Shown here: positions 43,484-51,577 of the stretch, one piece after another
How the letters are laid out: each line of letters begins with the position of its first letter
Position numbering within the stretch: the stretch's first letter is position 1
Source of the DNA: Shimia aestuarii
GTDB taxonomy: Bacteria; Pseudomonadota; Alphaproteobacteria; Rhodobacterales; Rhodobacteraceae
Assembly (NCBI RefSeq): GCF_900114635.1
Contig: NZ_FOTQ01000002.1
Location: 248,001-312,000, forward strand
DNA length: 64,000 nt
Direction of reading: 5' to 3'
Made by a program: the position numbers and the translations under genes
Notes under the pieces: model-generated
The model's database searches: none
Seen by the model: the letters and a program-made list of their open reading frames with translations, nothing else
Told to the model about the DNA's origin: nothing

Positions 43484-44995
43484 ATGGCCCGCCGCCCTCG
43501 TCGCCAGCCAACGCCGCTTGTTCAGGATCGCCCTGAGTGGCGGCAGCTGCGTCACCCGTTTGCACCGCATGCACTGTTTTCGGATGACGAGATCGCCGGA
43601 ATCCACGCCATGGCGTTGCGCCTTTTGGAAGAGCTGGGGCTGTCGATCCTGCTGAAAGAGGCGCGCGATATCCTTGCAATAGGTGGCGCGAGTGTCGAAG
43701 AAGATATGGTTTTCATCGGGCGCGACATGGTCGAGGCCGCCATAGCCTCGGCCCCCGCGTCTTTCCGTCTGTGTTGTGCCAATCCCCTGCGAGATCTCCA
43801 AATGGAAAACGGCGCGCTTCTGTTCGGCCCCGGCTCGGGCTGTCCAAACGCCTCGGACCGTATCCATGGCAGGCGTCCCGGCACCCAGGCCGATTTCGAA
43901 AACGCGGTGCGCCTAACCCAGAGCCTTGACGTTTTGCACACGCTTGGCCCTTGCTGCGAACCCCAGGACATCCCCGTGCATCTGCGCCACTATGTGCTGA
44001 TGCAGTCCCAGCTGACCCTGTCAGACAAGTTCCCCTTCATCTACGGGCGCGGGCGCGCGCAGGTCGAGGACGGGTTCGCGATGATCCGCACCGCGTTGGA
44101 CCTTGATGAAGAGACCTTCCTCAACAACGCATGGGTCGAGACCGTGGTGAACACCAATTCGCCCCGCCTGATCGACAGGCCCATGGCGCAGGCGCTGATC
44201 GACTTTGCCCGCGCGGGACAGGTGGTGGTGATCACGCCCTTCTGCCTTTCCGGCGCCATGGCCCCTATCACCGTCGCCGGAGCCCTCGTCCTGCAACATG
44301 CCGAAGCGCTTGGCGCTCTTGTGTTGAACCAGCTGGCCTGCCCCGGCGCCCCTGCTGTAATCGGCGGTTTCGGGTCCAACGTGGACATGAAATCGGGTGC
44401 CCCGGCCTTTGGCACGCCGGAACATGTGCAAATGTCGATTGGAACCGGGCAACTCGCCCGACATGTCGGCCTCCCGTGGCGCGGCGCGGCCGGAGCGGCC
44501 AGCAACACCGCCGACATGCAGGCCGCCGGCGAGACCCACATGTCGCTCTGGGGCAATCTGATGGCCAATGCCGGCATGGTCAAACATGCTGCGGGCTGGC
44601 TCGAAGGCGGGCTGACATTCGGCTTTGAGAAGTTCATCAACGATGTCGAGGCGCTGCAAACAATTGCCACGCTCTGCACCCAACCTGACACCAGCGCCGA
44701 CTCACTCGGCTGGGACGCGCTGAACGAGGTCGCACCGGGCGGCCACTTCTTTGCAACAGCCCAAACCATGAACCGCTATGAAACCGCCTTTTACCAGCCG
44801 CTTGTTGCGGATCTCTCCAACCACGGCGCATGGGAAAAGAATGGCAGCCTGCGCTCGGACGAGCGCGCCACCGCAATCTGGCAACAGATACTCAAGGATT
44901 TCACCCCCCCACCGGGAAGCACCGAACGCGCCGCACGGCTGGAGCCATTCATCGCCCGGCGTCGCGCCGAGGGGGGCGCGCCGATTCTCGACTGA
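43484..44995 (+). CDS. MttB-superfamily (non-pyrrolysine) methyltransferase
   Basis: This 503-residue protein belongs to the trimethylamine methyltransferase superfamily. It has no in-frame amber codon, so it is of the non-pyrrolysine kind, which in characterised cases demethylates glycine betaine or related quaternary amines via a corrinoid protein. No corrinoid protein or reductive activase is adjacent, so the substrate is open. RBS CAGGAGACACC precedes the ATG. Confidence 0.82.
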   Translation: MARRPRRQPTPLVQDRPEWRQLRHPFAPHALFSDDEIAGIHAMALRLLEELGLSILLKEARDILAIGGASVEEDMVFIGRDMVEAAIASAPASFRLCCANPLRDLQMENGALLFGPGSGCPNASDRIHGRRPGTQADFENAVRLTQSLDVLHTLGPCCEPQDIPVHLRHYVLMQSQLTLSDKFPFIYGRGRAQVEDGFAMIRTALDLDEETFLNNAWVETVVNTNSPRLIDRPMAQALIDFARAGQVVVITPFCLSGAMAPITVAGALVLQHAEALGALVLNQLACPGAPAVIGGFGSNVDMKSGAPAFGTPEHVQMSIGTGQLARHVGLPWRGAAGAASNTADMQAAGETHMSLWGNLMANAGMVKHAAGWLEGGLTFGFEKFINDVEALQTIATLCTQPDTSADSLGWDALNEVAPGGHFFATAQTMNRYETAFYQPLVADLSNHGAWEKNGSLRSDERATAIWQQILKDFTPPPGSTERAARLEPFIARRRAEGGAPILD

Positions 44996-45139
44996 CGCCC
45001 CTTGTGCGGCGCACGCACCCCGACTAGATAAGTCTTTGGCGGGTTCTGCCCTTCTCGTGATACGGTTGCATTCCGGTGGCCTTAAGCAATTCCGAGGGAG
45101 CTGGCTCTGTTCAGGTCCTGGCCTGATTACCTGGCGCCC

Positions 45140-45155
45140 ACCTGTATATACAGGT
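45140..45155. promoter_or_regulatory. Perfect 16-bp palindrome of unknown function
   Basis: ACCTGTATATACAGGT is a perfect inverted repeat in the 275-bp gap between the methyltransferase and the peptidase gene, 115 bp before the latter. CAGGTCCT occurs on both sides. The rest of the gap shows nothing I recognise. It could be an operator. Confidence 0.35.
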
Positions 45156-45270
45156 CCTCGGGAATGAGATAACCCCACGGCTGCGTTTGCGGGCCCGCCA
45201 CTTCCCCTTTGCGTTTTGACGGTTGTTTTCGCTTTCGCGATGCCTAGCTTGAACAGGCAAACGCACAGAG

Positions 45271-46098
45271 ATGATCACCGTGCCCACACTTGTCTTTTTC
45301 CTGAGTCTCCTGGTTGCGATTGGCGTTGGCCAACAATTCTGGACCCGTCGCCAGCATCGAAAAAGCCTTTTCACCACCCCTCTTTCCCAGGATGCACGCG
45401 ACATCGTCGCCGCGCAGGTTCCGCTGACCCGCAAGCTTCCGCCCGACATTCGCGTCAGGTTCGAAGGCAAGATGAACGCCTTTCTGGACCAGGTAGATTT
45501 CATCGGCTGCAACGGACTGGAGGTCAGCGAGGAAATGCGCCTCTCCATCGCCGCGCAAGCCTGCCTGCTGATCGCCAATACTGACACGTGGTACCGACAC
45601 CTGACCACGATCCTGATCTACCCCGGTGCCTTCAAATCCCGCCAGGTCCGTCAACATGGCTTTGTCGTGACGGAACGCGAAATCGTGCAAACCGGGGAAA
45701 GTTGGTCACGCGGGCCGGTGGTGCTCTCTTGGGCACATACCCAGCACGGCGCGCTGGATGACACCGATGGACATAATGTGGTGCTGCACGAATTTGCCCA
45801 CCAGATCGACGACCTGTCCGGGAATACAGACGGTGTGCCCAATCTCGATCCCGCGCAAAGCTATACCGCCTGGGAGCGCGCCTTTCTCCCGGCCTACAAC
45901 GCGCATGTCAAAAAGGTGATGGCCGGACATCGCACTGTTCTTGACCCTTATGGGGCCGAGGGACACGAGGAGTTCTTTGCCGTCGCCGTTGAAGCTTTTT
46001 TTGAAACCCCGGTCACTCTCAAACAGGGCGAGCCGGACATCTACAAACAACTCTCCTTGTTGTTCCGCCTTGATCCCGCGACGTGGAACGCGCCTTGA
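45271..46098 (+). CDS. MtfA-like zinc peptidase (M90)
   Basis: This 275-residue protein has an N-terminal hydrophobic segment (about 5-20) and the zinc site HEFAH within VVLHEFAHQIDDLSG. A downstream EGHEEFFAVAVEAFFE supplies the third ligand region. In E. coli, MtfA regulates the Mlc repressor; here the partner is unknown and the membrane anchor differs from MtfA. Confidence 0.85.
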   Translation: MITVPTLVFFLSLLVAIGVGQQFWTRRQHRKSLFTTPLSQDARDIVAAQVPLTRKLPPDIRVRFEGKMNAFLDQVDFIGCNGLEVSEEMRLSIAAQACLLIANTDTWYRHLTTILIYPGAFKSRQVRQHGFVVTEREIVQTGESWSRGPVVLSWAHTQHGALDDTDGHNVVLHEFAHQIDDLSGNTDGVPNLDPAQSYTAWERAFLPAYNAHVKKVMAGHRTVLDPYGAEGHEEFFAVAVEAFFETPVTLKQGEPDIYKQLSLLFRLDPATWNAP

Positions 46099-46198
46099 GA
46101 CGCAGTCGGGTCCGCAAATCGTATTCAATCCAGCCTTGCACCTCGCCACGTTTGGGCACACGTTCTGGGCACCCCACGCCAACTGCGAGCCAAGCGAC

Positions 46199-46891
46199 AT
46201 GTTTTCCCGTGACCACCTCACCTTTGAGCCGATCCCCTTGCCCGACCACATCGACCTGAGCGATCCGGAAATGCGGGCAGCTTCCCAAGCCTTCTTCGAC
46301 ACCATGTCCAAACGCCACACGGTGCGCGATTTTGAGACGACACCCATTCCGCGTGACGTGATCGAAACCTGCATCGCTACAGCAGGCCGCGCCCCGTCTG
46401 GCGCCAATCACCAGCCATGGTCCTTTGCCGCGATTTCCAACCCCAAGCTCAAGGCGCGCATCCGTGCCGAAGCCGAAGAAGAAGAGCGCCGGTTTTACGC
46501 AGGCGGTGCAGGTGATGAATGGATCAAGGCGCTGGAACCGATCGGCACCAACGACCAGAAACCCCACCTGACCGATGCCCCGTGGTTGATCGTGGTCTTT
46601 GCCCAGCGCTATGGCGAATTCGAGGACGGCACCCGCTACAAGAACTACTACGTGCCCGAGAGCGTCGGGATTGCCTGCGGCTTCCTGATTGCGGCCCTGC
46701 ATCACGCGGGCCTTTCGGTGCTCACCCACACGCCCAATCCGATGAAATTTCTCAACGGCACGTTGGAGCGTCCGGCTTCCGAGAAACCGATCATGATCCT
46801 TGCCGTCGGGCGCGCGGCGCAACACGCGACCATCCCGACCGTGGCCAAGATCAAGAAGCCCCTGTCGGAAATCCTGTCTGTCTGGGAATGA
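46199..46891 (+). CDS. Nitroreductase-family FMN protein, iodotyrosine-deiodinase-like
   Basis: This 230-residue protein has the nitroreductase fold with the FMN phosphate-binding start SKRHTVRDF. The segments PSGANHQPW, KPHLTDAPWLI and ESVGIACGFLIAALHHAGL are strongly like iodotyrosine deiodinase. The active-lid Glu and Tyr are present in EEEERRFY. The in-frame start at 46199 follows the end of the peptidase gene; a longer frame from 45941 overlaps that gene and is not credible. Confidence 0.8.
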   Translation: MFSRDHLTFEPIPLPDHIDLSDPEMRAASQAFFDTMSKRHTVRDFETTPIPRDVIETCIATAGRAPSGANHQPWSFAAISNPKLKARIRAEAEEEERRFYAGGAGDEWIKALEPIGTNDQKPHLTDAPWLIVVFAQRYGEFEDGTRYKNYYVPESVGIACGFLIAALHHAGLSVLTHTPNPMKFLNGTLERPASEKPIMILAVGRAAQHATIPTVAKIKKPLSEILSVWE

Positions 46892-47200
46892 TCACCGCCG
46901 CTTGGCTGCTACCTTAACCGGCGCCATCTCGCGTGGCATCACCGGCAGGTCATCTCGCTTTCCGCCGCCCGGCGTGTCGTCCCCAGCCATGCGCATGATC
47001 GTGATCCCGAACTGCACCCCCGCAAAGACGATGCCGTTGAAAACCCAAAGCATCACGACCGCCACGATACCGCCCGAGGTTGTGCTCACCAGGTGCCAGA
47101 GGTTGCCCACATTGACGTAAAGCAGCAATCCCACGAACAGGGCCGACAATCCGAACCCGGCGATAACTTGCGTGATGTAAAGGCGAATGAGCTTGGGCAT
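46892..47200 (-). CDS. Small membrane protein, uncharacterised
   Basis: This 102-residue protein has two predicted membrane helices (about 9-28 and 42-66) and a basic, Pro-rich C-terminal tail. I do not recognise a named family. Its stop abuts the nitroreductase stop in a shared TGATCA. It sits downstream of nusB on the same strand, 107 bp away. Confidence 0.65.
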   Translation of the reverse strand: MPKLIRLYITQVIAGFGLSALFVGLLLYVNVGNLWHLVSTTSGGIVAVVMLWVFNGIVFAGVQFGITIMRMAGDDTPGGGKRDDLPVMPREMAPVKVAAKRR

Positions 47201-47307
47201 GACAACGACTCCGCTGGAACAGGATCAATGATATTCCAGTAGCCGCATATGGCAAGCCACTTCCGCCTGATGGCCCCATCCGCGCGGCTTCCCGCCGCGC
47301 AGATGCC

Positions 47308-47778
47308 TCAGAATGCCTCGGGCTTGGCCTCGCGTGCCATGTGATCGAGCACCGCGTTGACGAATTTCGCCTCTTTGCCCTCGGGAAAGAACGCCTGCGC
47401 AATCGAGACATATTCCACGATCACCACCTTGGGCGGCGTGTCCGACTGCAACAGCTCCGCACCGGCGGCCCGGAATAGCGCCCGCAATGTCGGGTCGATC
47501 CGGTTGATCGGCCATTTCGCCACCAGGGCCCGGTCGGTCATCTGGTCAATCGGCGCCTGAAAATTCACCGCGTCTTCCAGTGTCTTGATGAACAGCCCCT
47601 GATCGCCCTCGATCATGTCCGTGCTGTCATCCACCGCCGCGCCAAAGCGATAGTCGAGGAACTCCACCCGCACCTGGTCCACGGTCTGGCCCGAGCTTTC
47701 CATCTGGAACAGCGCCTGCACGGCATAAAGCCGTGCGGCAGATTTCATCTTGCGTTTCTGGTTGCCGGAAAGGGTCAT
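47308..47778 (-). CDS. nusB: NusB, transcription antitermination factor
   Basis: NusB binds boxA RNA with S10 during rRNA antitermination. The all-helical 156-residue protein has the family blocks RLYAVQALFQME and VIVEYVSIAQAFFPEGKEAKFVNAVLD. The ATG at 47778 overlaps the ribH stop by 4 bp. Confidence 0.93.
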   Translation of the reverse strand: MTLSGNQKRKMKSAARLYAVQALFQMESSGQTVDQVRVEFLDYRFGAAVDDSTDMIEGDQGLFIKTLEDAVNFQAPIDQMTDRALVAKWPINRIDPTLRALFRAAGAELLQSDTPPKVVIVEYVSIAQAFFPEGKEAKFVNAVLDHMAREAKPEAF

Positions 47779-48326
47779 GCGGTGGGGTTGTCCTTCAACT
47801 CGCCAGCGATCTTGTACTCTTCGGACTCGGGCAGAAAACCCACGCCCTTGCGCTGGCCGCCCCACTTACGGGCAAGCGCGATCAGATGCAAGGCCGCCGC
47901 AGCCGCCCCGCCCCCTTTGTTCTGATCTGCAGGATCAGCGCGCACTTCGGCCTGCGGACGGTTCTCCACAGTCAGGATGCCGTTGCCAATGCACAAGCCC
48001 TGCAAACCCAACATCTGGATCGCGCGGCTGCTGTCGTTACACACGGTTTCATAGTGCGTGGTCTCGCCACGAATGACACAGCCCAGCGCCACGTAACCGT
48101 CGAAATTGCTCATCCGTTCGGCAATGCCGATCGCCGTCGGAATCTCGAGCGCACCGGGCACCTGCACAACCTCATAAGTTCCGCCAGCGGCCTCGATCTC
48201 GGCCTTGGCCCCGGCGAGAAGGTTATCGGCAATGTCCTTGTAGTAAGGCGAAATCACGATGCACAGCTTGACCGGCGCATCGAACTTGGCGCGCGGCATG
48301 ATGTAATGTTTCTCTGCACCTGCCAT
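47775..48326 (-). CDS. ribH: RibH, 6,7-dimethyl-8-ribityllumazine synthase
   Basis: Lumazine synthase condenses the RibB and RibD pathway products. The 183-residue protein has VPGALEIPTAI and ALGCVIRGETTHYETVCN, the substrate-binding blocks, in the expected positions. It is followed in operon order by nusB and preceded by ribB with 3 bp between. Confidence 0.95.
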   Translation of the reverse strand: MAGAEKHYIMPRAKFDAPVKLCIVISPYYKDIADNLLAGAKAEIEAAGGTYEVVQVPGALEIPTAIGIAERMSNFDGYVALGCVIRGETTHYETVCNDSSRAIQMLGLQGLCIGNGILTVENRPQAEVRADPADQNKGGGAAAAALHLIALARKWGGQRKGVGFLPESEEYKIAGELKDNPTA

Positions 48327-48329
48327 CTC

Positions 48330-49451
48330 TTACCCTTTCGTCAGAATCGGGCGCGTGCCCACGATGCTCAGACCATAGGCATCCAACCCAAGGTACTTGG
48401 TCTGCGGCGAGTCCGTCAGCAGTACCAATGCGCTCAGCCCCATGTTCGACAACATCTGCGCACCAAGCCCGGTATGCTTGATGGTGCGCGGCCCTTCGTC
48501 CTCATCAGCATAGAGGCTATGCCGCGGTTCCCGGAACAGGCACACAACTCCGCGCCCCTCTTCCGCGATCAGGCGCATGGCCGAAGGGAGTTCATTGACC
48601 GATTTCGGCCCCAGCCCCAACACGTCGCTCGCCTCGTGCAACGCATGGGTCCGCACCAGAACCGGTTCAGGTGTGGTGATGTCGCCCTTGATCAGCACGA
48701 CATGTTCAACGCCATGGATCTGGTCGGTAAAGATCCGCATTTCCCAGTCGCCGCCATATTCCGACGTCACCGTCGTGCGCGAGGTTTCAACAACGAGGTT
48801 ATCATTGCGCGACCGGTAGGCGATCAGGTCGCTGATTGTCCCGATTTTGAGACCGTGCTTCTTGGCGATCTCCACCAGCTCCGGCAAACGCGCCATCGTG
48901 CCGTCTTCGTTCATGATCTCACAGATCACGGCACTCGGATGCAGCCCAGCAAGGCGCGAGATATCCACCGACGCCTCGGTATGCCCGGCCCGCACCAATA
49001 CCCCGCCCCGCTTGGCGCGCAGCGGGAATACATGCCCCGGCGTGGCAAGGGACGCCATGGTGTTCTGTTCGTTGATCGCCGTGGCAATGGTCAGCGCCCG
49101 GTCGCCGGCTGAGATGCCTGTCGATACGCCCTCGCGCGCCTCGATCGACACCGTAAAGGCGGTTTCATGACGCGACGAATTGTTCACCGCCATCATCGGC
49201 AGCCCCAAACGGTCGATCCGCTCCGCCGTCATCGGCAGACAGATCAGGCCGCGTCCATGGGTGGCCATGAAATTGACAGCCGCCGCATCGGCAAACTCTG
49301 CGGGAATGATGAAATCACCCTCGTTCTCGCGATCTTCGTGATCCACAAGAATATACATGCGCCCGTTGCGCGCATCCTCGATGATTTCCTCGATCGGGCT
49401 GATCGCATCGCGCAAGCTCTGCTCGACGGGGCCCGGCTTTTCAAAGGACAT
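48330..49451 (-). CDS. ribB: RibB, DHBP synthase with degenerate GTP-cyclohydrolase II domain
   Basis: The N-terminal ~200 residues are 3,4-dihydroxy-2-butanone-4-phosphate synthase ([30 protein letters not shown]). The C-terminal half is related to GTP cyclohydrolase II but lacks the three zinc cysteines: the region that should read like CRVHSEC is [13 protein letters not shown]. So only RibB activity is expected. The start at 49451 matches the family; upstream in-frame codons lie in a repeat. Confidence 0.9.
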   Translation of the reverse strand: MSFEKPGPVEQSLRDAISPIEEIIEDARNGRMYILVDHEDRENEGDFIIPAEFADAAAVNFMATHGRGLICLPMTAERIDRLGLPMMAVNNSSRHETAFTVSIEAREGVSTGISAGDRALTIATAINEQNTMASLATPGHVFPLRAKRGGVLVRAGHTEASVDISRLAGLHPSAVICEIMNEDGTMARLPELVEIAKKHGLKIGTISDLIAYRSRNDNLVVETSRTTVTSEYGGDWEMRIFTDQIHGVEHVVLIKGDITTPEPVLVRTHALHEASDVLGLGPKSVNELPSAMRLIAEEGRGVVCLFREPRHSLYADEDEGPRTIKHTGLGAQMLSNMGLSALVLLTDSPQTKYLGLDAYGLSIVGTRPILTKG

Positions 49452-49552
49452 ATGTGTTCTCCGGCCAGTATTGAGGCCCAGATAGCCCAAGCCCCGCGCG
49501 ATTGCCAGTCCCGGCACGGCCAAAGCGCGGCGAAACGCGACGGAACACCAGA

Positions 49553-49630
49553 CTTTCTTTTTCTGGAAATACCCCGGGGGTGAAGTTTGGAAATCCCGGA
49601 TTTTCAAACGAGGGGGCTGGCCCCCTCCCA
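49553..49630 (-). repeat. Composite intergenic repeat, copy 4
   Basis: On the minus strand: GGGAGGGGGCCAGCCCCC, then an inverted repeat (plus-strand GTTTGGAAATCC ... GGATTTTCAAAC), then CACCCCCGGGGTATTT and AGAAAAAGAAAG. Same order as the other copies. It sits between divergent ribB and the racemase gene. Confidence 0.6.
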
Positions 49631-49670
49631 GCCCCACAGCCTAAACTTTTCCCACCCAAAGGAGGTTCCG

Positions 49671-50723
49671 ATGCGCACGACCCGTCTTCTCACCACCGTC
49701 GAAGCCCACGCCGAAGGCGAACCGGGCCGTGTGATCACCGGTGGCCTGCCACATCTTCCGGGGCATACCGTATTTGACAAGATGCGTCACATGCAGACCC
49801 ACCATGACGACATTCGGCAGCTGATGCTGCGCGAACCACGCGGCCACCCAGCCCTCTGCTGCAATGCGCTGGTCCCGCCCTGTCACCCGGATGCGGACAT
49901 GGGGTTCATCATCATGGAGCAAAGCGAATACCCGCCAATGTCCGGGTCGAACACGATTTGCGTGGTCACGGTGCTGCTGGAAACCGGAATCCTGCCCATG
50001 GTCGAACCGGTCACCGAATTGACCCTCGAAGCCCCCGCCGGCCTTATCCGCGTCCACGCCACCTGCGTACATGGCAAGGTGACATCCGTCACCTTCCGCA
50101 ATGTGCCTGCCTTTGCGATCCATCTCGACGAACGCATCGACGTGCCGGGGATCGGCCCGGTGACGGTCGACATCGCGTGGGGCGGAATGTTCTTCGTTCT
50201 GGCCGAGGCCGCGCCGCTCGGCATCGACCTGGACGGCGACAATGGCGCGGAAATCCTGCGCGTCTCCGAAGCCATCCGCCACGCCGCCGCCGAGCAGCTC
50301 CCCGTCGCCCATCCCGACAACCCGGCCATCATCGGCCCGACCATCACCAACCTCTGGGGCCCACCCACCGATCCCGCCACCCACGGGCGCGGCGCCATCA
50401 CCCTGTCCACGGGGTCTTTCGACCCGGCCAGCCCGCACACCGCCTCCGGCATCCTCGACCGGTCTCCCTGTGGCACAGGGACCTGTGCGAAAATGGCTGT
50501 GCTGCACGCTCGAGGTGCACTTGGTGTCGGTCAGGATTATGTCATTGCGGGGCCGCTGGGCACCACCTTCACCGGGCGCATCGTCGAGGAAACCACCGTC
50601 GGGCCCTACAATGCCATCGTTCCCACCCTCTCAGGACAAGGCTGGATCTACGGCACATCGGGCTTCATGCTCGATCCAACCGATCCGTTTCCCAAAGGGT
50701 ACACAATTGGCGACATGTGGTGA
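49671..50723 (+). CDS. Proline racemase-superfamily protein (hydroxyproline epimerase/dehydratase-like)
   Basis: This 350-residue enzyme has the catalytic pair positions MSGSNT (Ser in place of Cys) and DRSPCGTGTC (Cys). Members act as proline racemase, 4-hydroxyproline 2-epimerase or trans-3-hydroxyproline dehydratase; the Ser/Cys pair does not fit classic proline racemase (Cys/Cys). The start at 49671 is preceded by GGAGG. It is inserted against the direction of the riboflavin genes. Confidence 0.85.
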   Translation: MRTTRLLTTVEAHAEGEPGRVITGGLPHLPGHTVFDKMRHMQTHHDDIRQLMLREPRGHPALCCNALVPPCHPDADMGFIIMEQSEYPPMSGSNTICVVTVLLETGILPMVEPVTELTLEAPAGLIRVHATCVHGKVTSVTFRNVPAFAIHLDERIDVPGIGPVTVDIAWGGMFFVLAEAAPLGIDLDGDNGAEILRVSEAIRHAAAEQLPVAHPDNPAIIGPTITNLWGPPTDPATHGRGAITLSTGSFDPASPHTASGILDRSPCGTGTCAKMAVLHARGALGVGQDYVIAGPLGTTFTGRIVEETTVGPYNAIVPTLSGQGWIYGTSGFMLDPTDPFPKGYTIGDMW

Positions 50724-50840
50724 GGTACACATCCGCACCGCACGCGTTAACCTTCGGTTCGCGCCCGAACCCGTGACCGATGCAATACCGACACGATACC
50801 GACGCAATACCGACGTGCCGTTCGGGGGCCTCAGGTCGTG

Positions 50841-51431
50841 TTAACCATTCATCTCTGCGAGCCGGGCCACGTATCGCGCCAGGGTGTCGATCTCGAGATT
50901 GACCAGATCCCCAACTCGCGCGTCACCCCAGGTTGTCATTGCCTTGGTGTGCGGGATGATGTTCACACCAAAATTGCACCCGTCCACCTCGTTTACCGTC
51001 AGGGACGTGCCGTTGAGCGCGACGGACCCCTTGGGTGCAATGAACTTTGCCAGCGCTTCAGGCGCGCGGAAGGTGAAACGCGTGCTGTCGCCTTCATCCG
51101 TCATGGCAACAATCTCGGCCACGCCATCCACATGGCCCGAGACAATATGCCCGCCCAGTTCATCTCCGACCTTCAACGCGCGCTCAAGATTGACACGCTT
51201 GCCCGCAACCCAGCCGCCGAGGTTGGTCTTCGAGACGGTTTCCGCACTGATTTCAACATCATACCAGCCATCGCCCAGCGCGATCACGGTCAGGCAAACG
51301 CCGTCACTGGCAATAGATGCCCCAAGGTCTATGCCCCCCGTGTCGTACCGCGTCGCGATCCGTGCCCGCAGATCGCCGCGCTTTTCCAAGTCGCGGATTT
51401 CTCCGATATCCGTGATAATCCCAGTGAACAC
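50841..51431 (-). CDS. ribE: RibE, riboflavin synthase alpha chain
   Basis: Riboflavin synthase dismutates two lumazines to riboflavin. The 196-residue protein has the duplicated lumazine-binding barrel, starting FTGIITDIG with a second half starting ERALKVGDELGGHIV. The start is a GTG at 51431, immediately before FTGII and preceded by GAGGGGA; an upstream in-frame start at 51506 would add a non-family leader. Confidence 0.93.
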   Translation of the reverse strand: MFTGIITDIGEIRDLEKRGDLRARIATRYDTGGIDLGASIASDGVCLTVIALGDGWYDVEISAETVSKTNLGGWVAGKRVNLERALKVGDELGGHIVSGHVDGVAEIVAMTDEGDSTRFTFRAPEALAKFIAPKGSVALNGTSLTVNEVDGCNFGVNIIPHTKAMTTWGDARVGDLVNLEIDTLARYVARLAEMNG

Positions 51432-51577
51432 AGGCCAATCCCCTCGTTTGATTGCCCAAGAACTATCCCTGCGAACGCGCCATGACAACCCGCCAGGCTC
51501 AGGCATAATGTCCCCTTAATTCTGACGCAACTTACCGCTAAGGTCCTGTCAAACCCTCATGGACAATACAGGCAACC

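Noticed and set aside
45140-45155. The palindrome as an E. coli-type LexA box (CTG-N10-CAG)
   Set aside because: The half-site spacing is too short, and this group uses GAAC-N7-GAAC, which is found upstream of mmcB instead.
45941-46198. An 86-codon N-terminal extension of the nitroreductase
   Set aside because: The extension overlaps the peptidase gene in another frame and adds nothing conserved; the ATG at 46199 fits the family length.
47260-47307. A terminator for nusB at the GCGCGGC/GCCGCGC hairpin
   Set aside because: The stem is good but no T-tract follows on the minus strand, so it is not a convincing Rho-independent terminator.
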